Origin: Lachnospiraceae bacterium G41
Lineage (GTDB): Bacteria > Bacillota > Clostridia > Lachnospirales > Lachnospiraceae
Reading direction: 5' to 3'
NCBI GenBank assembly: GCA_900100245.1
Contig: FNEU01000008.1
Coordinates: 45,789 to 109,788 of the forward strand
Length of the DNA: 64,000 nucleotides
Below are positions 36,459 to 45,782 of this stretch, in pieces. Position 1 is the stretch's first letter. The number at the start of each line of letters is the position of its first letter. Both the position numbers and the translations under genes were made by a program. A model generated the notes under the pieces. It searched no databases. It had not been told where the DNA came from and worked only from the letters and a program-made list of their open reading frames with translations.

Positions 36459-37223
36459 TTAGTTATATACTGCAACTTCTTCAAATTTAAGGTTTCCGCC
36501 AAAGATATCAAGGGCAGATCCAATCGTAAAATCAATCTTTCCGTCTGATGCTTCTTTTATGGCTTCTACATCATCTGTCGAACGAATTCCGCCCGCATAA
36601 GTGACTTTGTTACCGTCATATTTTGAAAGCTCTTTTATGATGTCTGTCTCAGGGCCGTTGCATTTTCCTTCAACATCAACCGCATGAATCAAATATTCGT
36701 CACAATACTCTTCGAGCTTCTTTAAGGTTTCGACGTTCATTTCCGTTTTGGTAACAGTCTGCCATCTGTCTGTGGTAACAAAGTACTTGTCTTCAACCTT
36801 TTTACAGGATAAATCAAAGACGATTTTTTCTTTTGAAACCGCATCTTTTAGGCTTTTCATTCTTTTTTCGGAAAGTTTGCCGTCTTCAAACAAAAAACTT
36901 GTTACTATCACATGCGAAGCGCCTGCTTTTAAGAATTCGGATGCATTTTTGTCATTAATTCCTCCGCCTACCTGAAGTCCTTCGGGAAATGTCTTAAAAG
37001 CCTTAATTGCTTCTTCTTTTGATGCTTCGTATTCTTTTGTTCCAGCCTTGTTAAGTATGATAACGTGGCCTCCGTAAAGGCCGTTCTCTTTATAAAGAGA
37101 TGCAAAATACGAAGAATCTTTATGCGATATGAAATTTTCCTTTGCAGAGTCGTCAGTTAGGCTTGAACCTACGATCTGCTTAACTTTACCGTTATGTATA
37201 TCAATACATGGTCTGAATTTCAT
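36459..37223 (-). CDS. hisA: HisA isomerase of the eukaryotic (yeast HIS6) type
   Basis: It isomerises ProFAR to PRFAR in histidine synthesis. The 254 residues follow the fungal/plant HIS6 sequence pattern rather than the bacterial one: CIDIHNGKVKQIVGSSL, SSYFASLYKENGLYGGHVI, LQVGGGIND, HVIVTSFLFEDGKLSEKR, DLSCKKV, LIHAVDVEGKCNGPE, VTYAGGIRS, and the end TIGSALDIFGGNLKFE. Catalytic Asp8 (CIDIH) and the aspartate of the second half (HAVDVEG) are present. It stands outside a his operon, upstream of nothing related, 17 bases after dapB. AAGGGG-like TGGGGAT is the ribosome binding site. Confidence 0.93.
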   Translation of the reverse strand: MKFRPCIDIHNGKVKQIVGSSLTDDSAKENFISHKDSSYFASLYKENGLYGGHVIILNKAGTKEYEASKEEAIKAFKTFPEGLQVGGGINDKNASEFLKAGASHVIVTSFLFEDGKLSEKRMKSLKDAVSKEKIVFDLSCKKVEDKYFVTTDRWQTVTKTEMNVETLKKLEEYCDEYLIHAVDVEGKCNGPETDIIKELSKYDGNKVTYAGGIRSTDDVEAIKEASDGKIDFTIGSALDIFGGNLKFEEVAVYN

Positions 37224-37240
37224 ATTTTATCCCCATAAAA

Positions 37241-37996
37241 TTAAGCGATTACATCCTGCATATCATAATATCCGGGCTCTTTTCCTGCGAGGAATTTAGC
37301 TGCTGTTAAAGCGCCTTTAGCAAAGATTGCTCTTGAATAAGCAGTATGATTAAGTGTAATTACTTCATCTTCACCCGCAAAGATAACATCATGAATACCT
37401 ACGATTGTACCTCCTCTTACTGCGGAAATACCAATTTCGTTTTCTCTTCTTGCTTCACTTCTGCCAGTTCTGTCATAAACGTATGTATATCTGTTATCAA
37501 GTGCTTCGTTAATTGTATCTGCAAGTGCCAAAGCTGTACCGCTTGGAGCATCTTTTTTCATTTTATGATGCTGTTCAACTATTTCAATGTCATATCCAGC
37601 ATTGCCGAGAACGGGGGCCGCTTCTTTTAGGAGTTTAATTAAAAGATTAACGCCCAATGACATATTGGCTGATTTTAAAATTGCAATGCTTTTAGAAGCC
37701 TCTTTAACTTTATCCATCTGTGCATCACTTAAACCAGTTGTGCAAAGTACGATGGGAAGCTTTTTATCAAGGCAGTAATCAAGGAGTCCGTCAACTGCGT
37801 TTGCAAATGCAAAATCAATTACTACATCTGCAGCAATATTACATTCATTTATACTTTTATATACGGGATAATCATTTAAAACACCGTCAAAAGGGTCTAT
37901 CCCCGCTACGATCTGCATATCGTTATCTTCTTTTACGATTCTTGTAATGGCCTGGCCCATGCGACCGTTACAGCCGTGCATTATTATTCTTAACAT
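37241..37996 (-). CDS. dapB: 4-hydroxy-tetrahydrodipicolinate reductase
   Basis: It reduces the DapA product in lysine/diaminopimelate synthesis using NAD(P)H. The 251 residues show the dinucleotide motif GCNGRMG at 8-14, the catalytic block EQHHKMKKDAPSGTA with His-His and Lys, and the hinge region RGGTIVGIHDVIFAGEDE. AGGAGAA precedes the ATG. It is downstream of dapA but a terminator lies between, so read-through or a separate promoter is needed. Confidence 0.96.
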   Translation of the reverse strand: MLRIIMHGCNGRMGQAITRIVKEDNDMQIVAGIDPFDGVLNDYPVYKSINECNIAADVVIDFAFANAVDGLLDYCLDKKLPIVLCTTGLSDAQMDKVKEASKSIAILKSANMSLGVNLLIKLLKEAAPVLGNAGYDIEIVEQHHKMKKDAPSGTALALADTINEALDNRYTYVYDRTGRSEARRENEIGISAVRGGTIVGIHDVIFAGEDEVITLNHTAYSRAIFAKGALTAAKFLAGKEPGYYDMQDVIA

Positions 37997-38023
37997 ATCT
38001 TTTTCTCCTATAAATAATATAAA

Positions 38024-38046
38024 AGGGCGCCTTAAAAAGGTGCCCT
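38024..38046 (-). terminator. terminator after dapA
   Basis: AGGGCACC and GGCGCCCT form an eight-pair stem (one G-T pair) with a seven-base loop, followed on the minus strand by TTTTATATT. It lies between dapA and dapB. Confidence 0.75.
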
Positions 38047-38061
38047 AAAGATTCCTGAAAA

Positions 38062-38946
38062 TTATAACAGTCCGTAAGCCTTCATCTCATTTTTAAGAGC
38101 TTCTGCTTTCGTCTCGTCCATAGTGCAAAGCGGCGATCTGTAAACATCATCGCACATTCCCATGTAGCTCATAGCCTTCTTAATAGGGATGGGATTAACC
38201 TCGCTGAACAAAGCATCTGTAAGCGGAACAGCTTTTAACTGCATTTCCATTGCTTCGGCAACCTTGCCTTCTGAAAACTTAGCACACGTGTCATGAACAT
38301 CTTCGGGAGCGATATTCGAAAGTACGGAAATAACTCCGAGTGCTCCGATAGACATAAACGGAAGTGTCATTATATCATCGCCGCAGTAAATATCAACTTT
38401 ACCTTTTGCGAGATTGGAAAGTCTGGCTGTCTGTGCAAGATCTCCTGTAGCTTCCTTAACACCTACGATGTTCTCAACTTCTGTACAAAGCTTTACGATT
38501 GTTGCAGGAAGGATGTTCACACCCGTTCTGCCGGGGATATTGTAAAGTATGCAGGGAATCTTAACAGAATCCGCAATCGCTTTAAAATGAAGGAACAAAC
38601 CTTTCTGAGTAGATTTATTGTAATAAGGTGATACGAGTAACAGCGCATCCGCACCTCTCTTTTCAGCCTCTGTAGACAAATGAATTGCCTCGGCTGTTGA
38701 GTTGGAGCCTGTTCCGGCGATAACCGGTACTCTGCCGTTTACGCGCTTGACGCAGGCCTCAATAACGTCCAAATGCTCTTCATGACTCATCGTAGATGAT
38801 TCGCCTGTTGTACCGCATACAACAATGGCGTCAGTCTTATGAGCGATCTGGAACTCAATATTCTTGTAAAACTGTTCGTAATCGACTTCACCGTTGGCTT
38901 TAAACGGTGTCACTATGGCTACTGCCGCGCCTGTAAAAACTGACAT
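38062..38946 (-). CDS. dapA: 4-hydroxy-tetrahydrodipicolinate synthase
   Basis: It condenses pyruvate and aspartate semialdehyde, the first step of the lysine branch. The 294-residue TIM barrel shows the pyruvate-binding GTTGESST block, the tyrosine of LYNIPGRTG and the Schiff-base lysine in IVGVKEATGDL. GAAAGGAG precedes the ATG, and a consensus promoter lies at 38980-39007. Confidence 0.97.
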   Translation of the reverse strand: MSVFTGAAVAIVTPFKANGEVDYEQFYKNIEFQIAHKTDAIVVCGTTGESSTMSHEEHLDVIEACVKRVNGRVPVIAGTGSNSTAEAIHLSTEAEKRGADALLLVSPYYNKSTQKGLFLHFKAIADSVKIPCILYNIPGRTGVNILPATIVKLCTEVENIVGVKEATGDLAQTARLSNLAKGKVDIYCGDDIMTLPFMSIGALGVISVLSNIAPEDVHDTCAKFSEGKVAEAMEMQLKAVPLTDALFSEVNPIPIKKAMSYMGMCDDVYRSPLCTMDETKAEALKNEMKAYGLL

Positions 38947-38979
38947 TTTCGCCTTCTCCTTTCAAAAAAACTATCCTTA

Positions 38980-39007
38980 ATTATACCGAATAGCCTTTTT
39001 TTGTCAA
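38980..39007 (-). promoter_or_regulatory. promoter of dapA
   Basis: On the minus strand a consensus TTGACA, a 16-base A-rich spacer and a perfect TATAAT lie about 35 bases before the dapA start. Confidence 0.75.
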
Positions 39008-39055
39008 TCAAATTTCTGATTAAAATCGTATTTCTTTGTTAAATACTCATAAAAA

Positions 39056-39080
39056 AATAATCCCGCGAAAGGATTATTTC
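39056..39080 (-). terminator. terminator after the dihydrofolate reductase gene
   Basis: AAATAATCC and GGATTATTT form a nine-pair stem with a seven-base loop, followed on the minus strand by TTTTATGAG. It ends the yigZ-thyA-folA group. Confidence 0.8.
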
Positions 39081-39088
39081 TTTATATG

Positions 39089-39580
39089 TTAAATTCGTTC
39101 ATACTCGGTAAAGAAAAATGTATTGTCAAAATATGTCTGCTCGTCAGATTCTTTTACCATTTTCCATTCTTCATCTTCATCAAGATTGGGAAAATAAGAA
39201 TCTGCGCTGAAAGCTCTGTCAACTTTTGTGATATAGGCTTTGCTGCAGTAAGGAAGGAATTCTTTATAAACGGATGAACCGCCGATGATATAAATATCTT
39301 CATCGTTATACTGCTTTAATAATTCAAGGCACTCTTCAATCGAATGAACATATATTTCGCCGTCTTTTGATTCGAGGTTTTTGTTGGATGTAATAACTAT
39401 ATTTGTTCTGTTTTTAAGAGGTTTCTGACCGGGGAAAGAATCAAGTGTTTTTCTTCCCATAACAACTACTTTTCCTGTGGTTGTTTCCCTGAAAAACTTC
39501 TGGTCGGAAGGAATTCTAACAAGCAATTCGTTTTTATATCCGATGCCCCAGTTGGCATCAACACAAACAATCAAATTCAT
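39089..39580 (-). CDS. folA: dihydrofolate reductase
   Basis: It regenerates tetrahydrofolate from the dihydrofolate made by thymidylate synthase. The 163 residues carry the N-terminal strand MNLIVCVDANWGIGYKNELL, the NADPH-binding VVMGRKTLDSFPGQKPL and the glycine-rich IYIIGGSSVYKEFLP. It is 12 bases after thyA with AAAGGAG as ribosome binding site, the common thyA-folA pair. Confidence 0.96.
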   Translation of the reverse strand: MNLIVCVDANWGIGYKNELLVRIPSDQKFFRETTTGKVVVMGRKTLDSFPGQKPLKNRTNIVITSNKNLESKDGEIYVHSIEECLELLKQYNDEDIYIIGGSSVYKEFLPYCSKAYITKVDRAFSADSYFPNLDEDEEWKMVKESDEQTYFDNTFFFTEYERI

Positions 39581-39592
39581 TTTTATCTCCTT

Positions 39593-40441
39593 TTATATAG
39601 CGATGGGGATATTCTCAATCTGAGGTCCCGTCACATAGTTTTCAACCTTTACGTCATCTCTGGTAAATTCATAAAAATCATGAATATCGGGATTTAACCA
39701 AAACTTTGGTGCATCATATGTGGGTCTTTCAATTAATTCTTTTATGATCGGAATATGACGATCGTAAATATGTGCATCCGCGATAACGTGAACAAGTTCT
39801 CCGACTTTCATGTCGCAAACCTGTGCAAGCATATGAAGAAGCACCGAATACTGAACCACATTCCAGTTGTTGGCTGCGAGCACATCCTGAGAACGCTGAT
39901 TTAAAATCGCATTTAACGTGAGTTTGTCATCACCCTTCTTCTGCGTTACGTTAAAAGTCATGCTGTATGCGCAGGGGTAGAGATTCATCTCATGCAAATC
40001 CTGGTGAACGTATATATTTGTCATGATACGTCGTGAAAAAGGATTGTTTTTTAGATCGTAGATAACTCTGTCGACCTGATCCATCATGCCTTCTTTATAC
40101 TGATGCTTTACGCCGAGCTGATATCCGTAGGCTTTGCCGATGGAACCGTTTTCGTCTGCCCACTCGTCCCAGATGTGGCTGTGCAAATCATTGATATTGT
40201 TGGACTTTTTCTGCCATATCCAAAGAATTTCGTCGGTTGCCGATTTAAGAGCAGTTCTTCTTAAAGTAATAAGAGGAAATTCCTTGGATAAATCGTATCT
40301 GTTGACAACGCCGAATTTCTTTATGGTATAAGCGCTTGTTCCGTCTTCCCAGTGAGGTCTTACCTTCTCGCCTTCGGTACTGGTACCGTTCTCAAGAATA
40401 TCCTTGCACATATTAATGAAAATCTGATCTGCGTAACTCAT
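39593..40441 (-). CDS. thyA: thymidylate synthase ThyA
   Basis: It methylates dUMP with methylene-tetrahydrofolate. The 282 residues include the catalytic cysteine in LYPCAYSM; the residue after Cys is Ala rather than the His of the Escherichia coli type. NQRSQDVLAANNWNVVQYS (substrate-binding Arg-Ser and Asn) and DAHIYDRHI are also present. GAGGGG precedes the start. It lies between yigZ and folA on one transcript. Confidence 0.95.
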   Translation of the reverse strand: MSYADQIFINMCKDILENGTSTEGEKVRPHWEDGTSAYTIKKFGVVNRYDLSKEFPLITLRRTALKSATDEILWIWQKKSNNINDLHSHIWDEWADENGSIGKAYGYQLGVKHQYKEGMMDQVDRVIYDLKNNPFSRRIMTNIYVHQDLHEMNLYPCAYSMTFNVTQKKGDDKLTLNAILNQRSQDVLAANNWNVVQYSVLLHMLAQVCDMKVGELVHVIADAHIYDRHIPIIKELIERPTYDAPKFWLNPDIHDFYEFTRDDVKVENYVTGPQIENIPIAI

Positions 40442-40453
40442 TTCTATCCCCTC

Positions 40454-41068
40454 TCATAAAGCATACATACATGCTGTTTCGTCTGTTTTTTCAACGCTTC
40501 CGTTAGTTATGTTAACCAAATCTGCATCTGCCGCAGAATACATTTCTTTTTCTAAAACTATCGTAATCTCAACGGCATCGGAATATTCGCTGTCCAGAAC
40601 TTTTATGTCTTTATCTCTTAAATACGAACTGATTCTGGCATCGAAATTATATCCGTATTTGTATTTTACGATTACCGCTTCTGTCTCGTTCTTAAAAGTA
40701 CTTTTATCGATTGCATCTTTTAGGGCGGCCGAATAAGCCCTAACAAGTCCGCCTGTTCCTAAAAGAGTACCGCCAAAATACCTGGTTACAACACATAAAA
40801 TATCAGTCAGGCCTTCTTTTTGAAGAATATCAAGCATCGGTCTGCCGGCTGTACCGGAAGGCTCGCCGTCATCGCTGCATTTGATATCCGAACCGTCATC
40901 ACCCATTACATAAGCATAGCAGTGATGTTTCGCATCGTAATACTTTTTCTTCTCAGCCTTTATAATCTCCGTCACTTCATCGGCACTAGTCACATTAAAC
41001 AAATGACAGATGAATTTTGACTTCTTTTCTATATAAATTCCTTCTTCAGAACTGACTAATTTTTTCAT
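40454..41068 (-). CDS. YigZ/IMPACT family protein
   Basis: The 204-residue protein has the UPF0029/Impact N-terminal domain with the signature HHCYAYVMGDD and DDGEPSGTAGRPML, followed by VVTRYFGGTLLGTGGLVRAYSAA. A DUF1949 C-terminal domain completes it. Family members occur in most bacteria; the biochemical role is unsettled. Encoded 12 bases before thyA with CGAGG at the start. It diverges from the penicillin-binding protein gene. Confidence 0.93.
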   Translation of the reverse strand: MKKLVSSEEGIYIEKKSKFICHLFNVTSADEVTEIIKAEKKKYYDAKHHCYAYVMGDDGSDIKCSDDGEPSGTAGRPMLDILQKEGLTDILCVVTRYFGGTLLGTGGLVRAYSAALKDAIDKSTFKNETEAVIVKYKYGYNFDARISSYLRDKDIKVLDSEYSDAVEITIVLEKEMYSAADADLVNITNGSVEKTDETACMYAL

Positions 41069-41136
41069 TTTAACCTCGAAGATAATTCTATCAAAGGGGG
41101 CACCTTTTTACAAGATGAAAGAGCTTTTTCAAACTA

Positions 41137-41165
41137 TTAACAAATTTCTTATTTTATATTATAAT
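41137..41165 (+). promoter_or_regulatory. promoter of the class A penicillin-binding protein
   Basis: TTAACA, a 17-base AT-rich spacer and a perfect TATAAT, giving a leader of roughly 95 bases before the start codon at 41267. Confidence 0.65.
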
Positions 41166-41266
41166 ATATATTTGATTTTATATGTGCTTAAAAAAGCAAA
41201 CATCAATATGTTGTGCAATACGGCTTGAAAACGCCTTATTTAGGCTTATTTACGAAAGGAAACAAC

Positions 41267-43846
41267 ATGAACTTTTCCAAGCTTGGAATTAAAAGAACTT
41301 TAAGACAGATGCGTTCAAAAGGCATTAAAGTTGCCAATCTTTTTAAAGTATCTGCTCTTGAATTACTATTTATCGGATTTATCATCGGATGCGTGCTTCT
41401 TTTATGTGTCGGTTTAGGTGCATTTAACGGAGTTCTGGCAAGTTCACCCGTGGTCGATATGTCAGACCTTAAGCCCAAAGGATACGCTTCGGTTGTATAT
41501 GACAGCGAAGGTCATGAAATGACCAAACTTGTTTCGGCTAACGCTAACAGAAGTTATGTTGGTATTGATAAGATTCCTCAGGATCTCTGCGATGCTTTTG
41601 TTGCAATCGAGGACGAACGTTTTTATGAACATAACGGTATTGATATCAAGGCTATTGTCCGTGCGGGATTTGAAGGCATCAAAAACGGTCTTCATTTCAG
41701 CCAGGGTGGTTCAACCATCACTCAGCAGGTTATTAAAAACAACGTATTTGACGAAACCTGGGTAACCGAAACAAATCAGATTAACAGATTTAAGAGAAAA
41801 ATTCAGGAACAATATATCGCAATCGATACCGAGAAAAAGATGTCCAAGACAGAGATTCTTGAGTATTACTTAAATACCATCAACCTCGGTCAGAATACTC
41901 TTGGTGTTCAGGCAGCTTCTCAAAGATATTTCGGAAAACCGGTTTATCAGCTTACATTATCCGAATGCGCTGTTCTTGCCGGTATCACACAGAACCCTGC
42001 AAAGTACAATCCTATCTCCCATCCTGATAATAACGAGGAAAAAAGAGCTACAGTTTTAAAATATATGTATGAACAGGGCTATATTACAAAGGATGAATGG
42101 ACCGAAGCGCTTGCTGACGATGTATATTCAAGAATCAAAAAGAATAACGAAGTTGTTGCTTCAAAGAGCATTAACTCATATTTTGTTGACGAACTTACAG
42201 ATCAGGTTACCAAGCATTTAATCGAAGTTGCAGGTTACACCGATAAGCAGGCATATGATCAGCTTTATTCCGGCGGTCTTAAAATTTATTCTACACAGAA
42301 TCCCGAGATTCAGGCTTACTGCGACGAAGTATTCGGCAACGAAGAAAGTTATGCCGGTAAGACAAAATATCTCTTAAGTTATCAGTTAACCGTGGACAAG
42401 GCTAACGGTGATGTTGTCAATCATTCGACGGAAATGTTCCAGAGTTACTTCAAAGAGTTTAACAAAGATTTCAATCTTATTTACAATTCTGAAGAAGAAG
42501 CTTTAGCTGCTATTGAAGAATACAAAGCAGCAGTTATGGAAGAAGGCGATGAGGAAAGAGCCGAAAACTATAATCTTGTTCCCCAGCCTCAGGCATCCAT
42601 CACCGTTATGGACCAGCATACAGGATATGTTCTTGCCATGGTCGGCGGACGTGGTGAAAAAATTGCAAGTAAAACTCTTAACAGAGCTTCAGATACAATG
42701 AGACAGCCGGGTTCGGTATTTAAGGTGCTTTCAACCTACGCTCCCGCTATTGATTCAGGTGAATTCACTTTGGCTGATGTTCAGGACGACGCTCCTTTTA
42801 CATACAAAAACGGACGTCCCATTTCAAACTGGTACGGACAGAATTATCGCGGTGTTTGTTCTTTAAGAACAGGTATTAAGGATTCACTTAACATCGTTAC
42901 CGTAAAAGTACTTACTCAGATCGGTCCTCAGGCCGGTTACGACAAACTGATTGATTTCGGTTTCACTACACTTGTTGACAGAGAAGTAACCAGAGACGGT
43001 CAGGTAATGTCAGATATCAACCAGGCTCTCGCTCTCGGCGGTATTACTCACGGTGTTACAAATATGGAAACAAATGCCGCATATGCAAGTATCGCAAACG
43101 GCGGTATTTACAATCAGCCTCTTTTATACTCAAAAGTAACTGACGATGAAGGAAATATAATTCTCGACAGTTCAATGTTTGAACAAAGAAGAGTTTTAAA
43201 AGAAACAACCGCATTCCTTCTGACTTCCGCAATGCAGGACGTTATCAGAAACGGTACCGCACATATGGTTGACTTCGGTAATATGTCTATCGCAGGTAAA
43301 ACAGGTACAACCTCATCGTATAACGATATTTGGTTTGCCGGATATTCGCCTTATTATACAGCCACCGTATGGGTCGGTTTCGACAACAATGTAGACCTCG
43401 GCAAGGATCAGCACGATATCGCTAAATACCTTTGGAAAGAATGCATGGGCAGAATCCATTCAAATCTTCCTAATGCATCATTTGATATTCCAAACGGCAT
43501 CACAACACGTGCCATTTGCTCCGAATCGGGCAAGATACCCAATGAAGGCCTCTGTGACGACCATATCAGGACCGAATACTTCGAAGTCGGTACGGAGCCC
43601 ACTGAGTACTGTGACGTGCATTACAAGGGCATTATATGCGCTTACGACGGCAAGATTGCTTGCGAGACATGTCCTTTCGCAACAGAAGGTGTTGCTACTC
43701 TTCCTCTTAAAGAATCTGAATTACTTGATTACGGTAAGAACAATGTCGAGGATAATCACTGTATGCACAATTCCGAGTTCTACGCCCAGGAAAATTACCA
43801 GGATATCCTCAATGCCCAGATGTGGGAAATCATGTCAAGGCAGTAA
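41267..43846 (+). CDS. class A penicillin-binding protein (glycosyltransferase-transpeptidase)
   Basis: It polymerises and cross-links peptidoglycan outside the membrane. The 859 residues have a basic cytoplasmic N-terminus and one membrane helix (about 30-58). A GT51 domain (IEDERFYEHNGID with catalytic Glu, GGSTITQQ, the MSKTEILEYYLN block) is followed by a transpeptidase domain with PGSVFK (SxxK), DSLN (SxN) and AGKTGTT (KTG). A short Cys-containing tail follows (CSESG...CDDH...CDVH...CETC) that could bind metal or form disulfides. The longest frame begins at 41213; the ATG at 41267 with GAAAGGA upstream is preferred. Confidence 0.95.
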   Translation: MNFSKLGIKRTLRQMRSKGIKVANLFKVSALELLFIGFIIGCVLLLCVGLGAFNGVLASSPVVDMSDLKPKGYASVVYDSEGHEMTKLVSANANRSYVGIDKIPQDLCDAFVAIEDERFYEHNGIDIKAIVRAGFEGIKNGLHFSQGGSTITQQVIKNNVFDETWVTETNQINRFKRKIQEQYIAIDTEKKMSKTEILEYYLNTINLGQNTLGVQAASQRYFGKPVYQLTLSECAVLAGITQNPAKYNPISHPDNNEEKRATVLKYMYEQGYITKDEWTEALADDVYSRIKKNNEVVASKSINSYFVDELTDQVTKHLIEVAGYTDKQAYDQLYSGGLKIYSTQNPEIQAYCDEVFGNEESYAGKTKYLLSYQLTVDKANGDVVNHSTEMFQSYFKEFNKDFNLIYNSEEEALAAIEEYKAAVMEEGDEERAENYNLVPQPQASITVMDQHTGYVLAMVGGRGEKIASKTLNRASDTMRQPGSVFKVLSTYAPAIDSGEFTLADVQDDAPFTYKNGRPISNWYGQNYRGVCSLRTGIKDSLNIVTVKVLTQIGPQAGYDKLIDFGFTTLVDREVTRDGQVMSDINQALALGGITHGVTNMETNAAYASIANGGIYNQPLLYSKVTDDEGNIILDSSMFEQRRVLKETTAFLLTSAMQDVIRNGTAHMVDFGNMSIAGKTGTTSSYNDIWFAGYSPYYTATVWVGFDNNVDLGKDQHDIAKYLWKECMGRIHSNLPNASFDIPNGITTRAICSESGKIPNEGLCDDHIRTEYFEVGTEPTEYCDVHYKGIICAYDGKIACETCPFATEGVATLPLKESELLDYGKNNVEDNHCMHNSEFYAQENYQDILNAQMWEIMSRQ

Positions 43847-43871
43847 ACATCACTATTAAATCATAAAATAA

Positions 43872-43905
43872 AAAGATTCGGATTTTTTATCCGAATCTTT
43901 TTTTT
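43872..43905. terminator. terminator of the penicillin-binding protein gene (bidirectional)
   Basis: AAAGATTCGGAT and ATCCGAATCTTT form a twelve-pair stem followed by TTTTT on the plus strand; the minus strand also has a T-run. The convergent FecR-domain gene ends 29 bases away and probably shares it. Confidence 0.85.
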
Positions 43906-43933
43906 CGAATATTATGATTATATATTAAATGAC

Positions 43934-45721
43934 TTAATCATCTAAAGGATTTATTTCTTCATCCTCTTCAATATCCATATCATTAAGCTGAGCATAAAGC
44001 ACAAGTTCCGTTATATCTTCATCTTCAGGAACGGTCTCTATATTTATATATTCTTCTTCATCCTTATAATACCATCCGGTAAATGTAAATTCTTCACTGC
44101 GTTCCCAGACTTCAATATCTTCTCCATCTATCGCTACAATATCAGCTTTAGATACAAATACATACATATCAATACCTTCAGGAGTTTCAATTCCGGGAAG
44201 TGTCGCTCCTCGAGGAAGTGTATCCGGAAGCGGATATTCATCTTCCTGATCTATTTCTTCAAATTCTCCTGTTTCCGAATTAAGATTCCAGAAGCTTAGT
44301 CTCAAAGCAAATCCACTGTCAGAATTATCTATTTCCCAAGCAGTTTTTTCATAGGTAATCTTTACATTTTTCTTTTTCTCTTCTTCAGCTAGCCTTTCAG
44401 CCTCTTCTCGAGCTAATCTTTCTTCCTCTTCTCGAGCTAATCTTTCTTCCTCTTCTCGAGCTAATCTTTCTTCCTCTTTTGCAAGCCTGTCTGCTTCTTC
44501 TTTTTCTATCATTTTGGCTTCTTCATCTTCTTCAAGTCCTACAAGATTAGTATCACCATCTCCTGTAGTAACATTTAATGATTGGGGAGTTGTATCAGAT
44601 GTCTTACCAACTGTATCATAAGAATTGGCAAGAGTAACATCCTCTGTAGTTTGAGGTGTAGGCTCAAATACAGGCTCCGGAGCAGGGTCGGGAATCTGCG
44701 CAACTTGTTGAATTTCTTTCTCGCTTTGGGCAAGGATTACTTCAAATGCCTTCAACACTTCGTCCAAAGCTAAATTTATTTTGTCAATCTGCTCTTGAGA
44801 AAGGCCTTCTTCTCCGGATTTACTCTCTGCATCAGCCATAAGAATATTCTTTATATTTTCCAAAAATGAAGCCTCAAAAGTATATACATCAAAAACAATA
44901 TCAGCTTCCTCTTCCGAGACAATTTCGACACGAATTCCTTTAACATCGGAGCCGGTATCAGCAATGGATTTCATTTCTTCTTGTGAAACAAGTTCCTCTT
45001 TGTTGGAAGAAAAAGAATTACCTTCGCCGGAACCGAGATCTTTCTCAACAGAAACAACCGTTCCGTCAGCCTTTACTTTTACTGATTTAATTTTTACCTG
45101 ACCTTCAAGAACTGCGTTGCTTGTTTGAACATGTCCGGTAACAGCATCTTCAAGAACCTGTGTAAGAGTTTTTGTACCACGAATATTCATGACGGTATTT
45201 GCCGTTACGACCGTAAAAGTAGATTCTTTCGAAAGCTTATTAAGAACCTCCGTCATAACAGAACCACGCTCAACGAATATTGAAGTCTTAGATGTTTCCG
45301 CATCGCCTGTAGCAGTTATTCCAATCCTTGTTCCTTTTTCAAGATATAAAAGCTTATCCTCATCAAGCATTATTCTTGCAAATCCTTGGGTTACTTCAAC
45401 AATATCGCCATCCAGAAGCGCCATATTTAACGATGCTTTTATCTTTTCACCATCTCTAAATACGTAGCATGTACCATCCATATCAATAATGCTTACTAAA
45501 CGCAATGAGCCAGTGTCTTCGTTATCGGAAGACACTGACTCATTATTATCATTTGAATCATTATTAACTGTAGGAGTACTTTCAGACGTGTAATTTGTAT
45601 CGTCTGTTTTATGCAGGTTACTAATGCGATTAGCAAATACACCGGTTAAAAATATAATCAGTGCTACGAGTGTTACAGATACTGTGCCTATAATGGCAAT
45701 CAGAATCGCTTTTTTCTTCAT
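43934..45721 (-). CDS. membrane-anchored FecR-domain protein with Glu/Arg repeats
   Basis: The 595-residue protein has a short basic start and one membrane helix (about 5-29). An acidic Ser/Asn linker follows, then a FecR-like beta domain (about 80-200: GDIVEVTQGFARIMLDEDKLLYLEKGTRIGI, NIRGTKTLTQVLED). A helical region and three or more eight-residue RLAREEEE repeats follow (about 410-445). The C-terminal domain (about 455-580: FTGWYYKDEEEY, VLYAQLN) resembles an InlB-type beta-grasp repeat. Function unknown. GAGGGGG precedes the ATG. It is the last of three related membrane-anchored proteins encoded in tandem. Confidence 0.82.
   Translation of the reverse strand: MKKKAILIAIIGTVSVTLVALIIFLTGVFANRISNLHKTDDTNYTSESTPTVNNDSNDNNESVSSDNEDTGSLRLVSIIDMDGTCYVFRDGEKIKASLNMALLDGDIVEVTQGFARIMLDEDKLLYLEKGTRIGITATGDAETSKTSIFVERGSVMTEVLNKLSKESTFTVVTANTVMNIRGTKTLTQVLEDAVTGHVQTSNAVLEGQVKIKSVKVKADGTVVSVEKDLGSGEGNSFSSNKEELVSQEEMKSIADTGSDVKGIRVEIVSEEEADIVFDVYTFEASFLENIKNILMADAESKSGEEGLSQEQIDKINLALDEVLKAFEVILAQSEKEIQQVAQIPDPAPEPVFEPTPQTTEDVTLANSYDTVGKTSDTTPQSLNVTTGDGDTNLVGLEEDEEAKMIEKEEADRLAKEEERLAREEEERLAREEEERLAREEAERLAEEEKKKNVKITYEKTAWEIDNSDSGFALRLSFWNLNSETGEFEEIDQEDEYPLPDTLPRGATLPGIETPEGIDMYVFVSKADIVAIDGEDIEVWERSEEFTFTGWYYKDEEEYINIETVPEDEDITELVLYAQLNDMDIEEDEEINPLDD
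44407..44478. repeat. three exact 24-base tandem repeats
   Basis: Copies occupy 44407-44430, 44431-44454 and 44455-44478 and are identical. Each encodes one eight-residue acidic/basic heptad-like unit in the FecR-domain protein. Partial degenerate copies flank them. Confidence 0.9.
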
Positions 45722-45782
45722 AAACTACCCCCTCAAATAAGTAATTAATGTTCACTTAATCATTTTCACCAAAATGTTTAAG

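Noticed and set aside
44407..44478. Short regular repeats that could suggest a CRISPR array
   Set aside because: The units are directly adjacent without spacers and in frame within a coding region.
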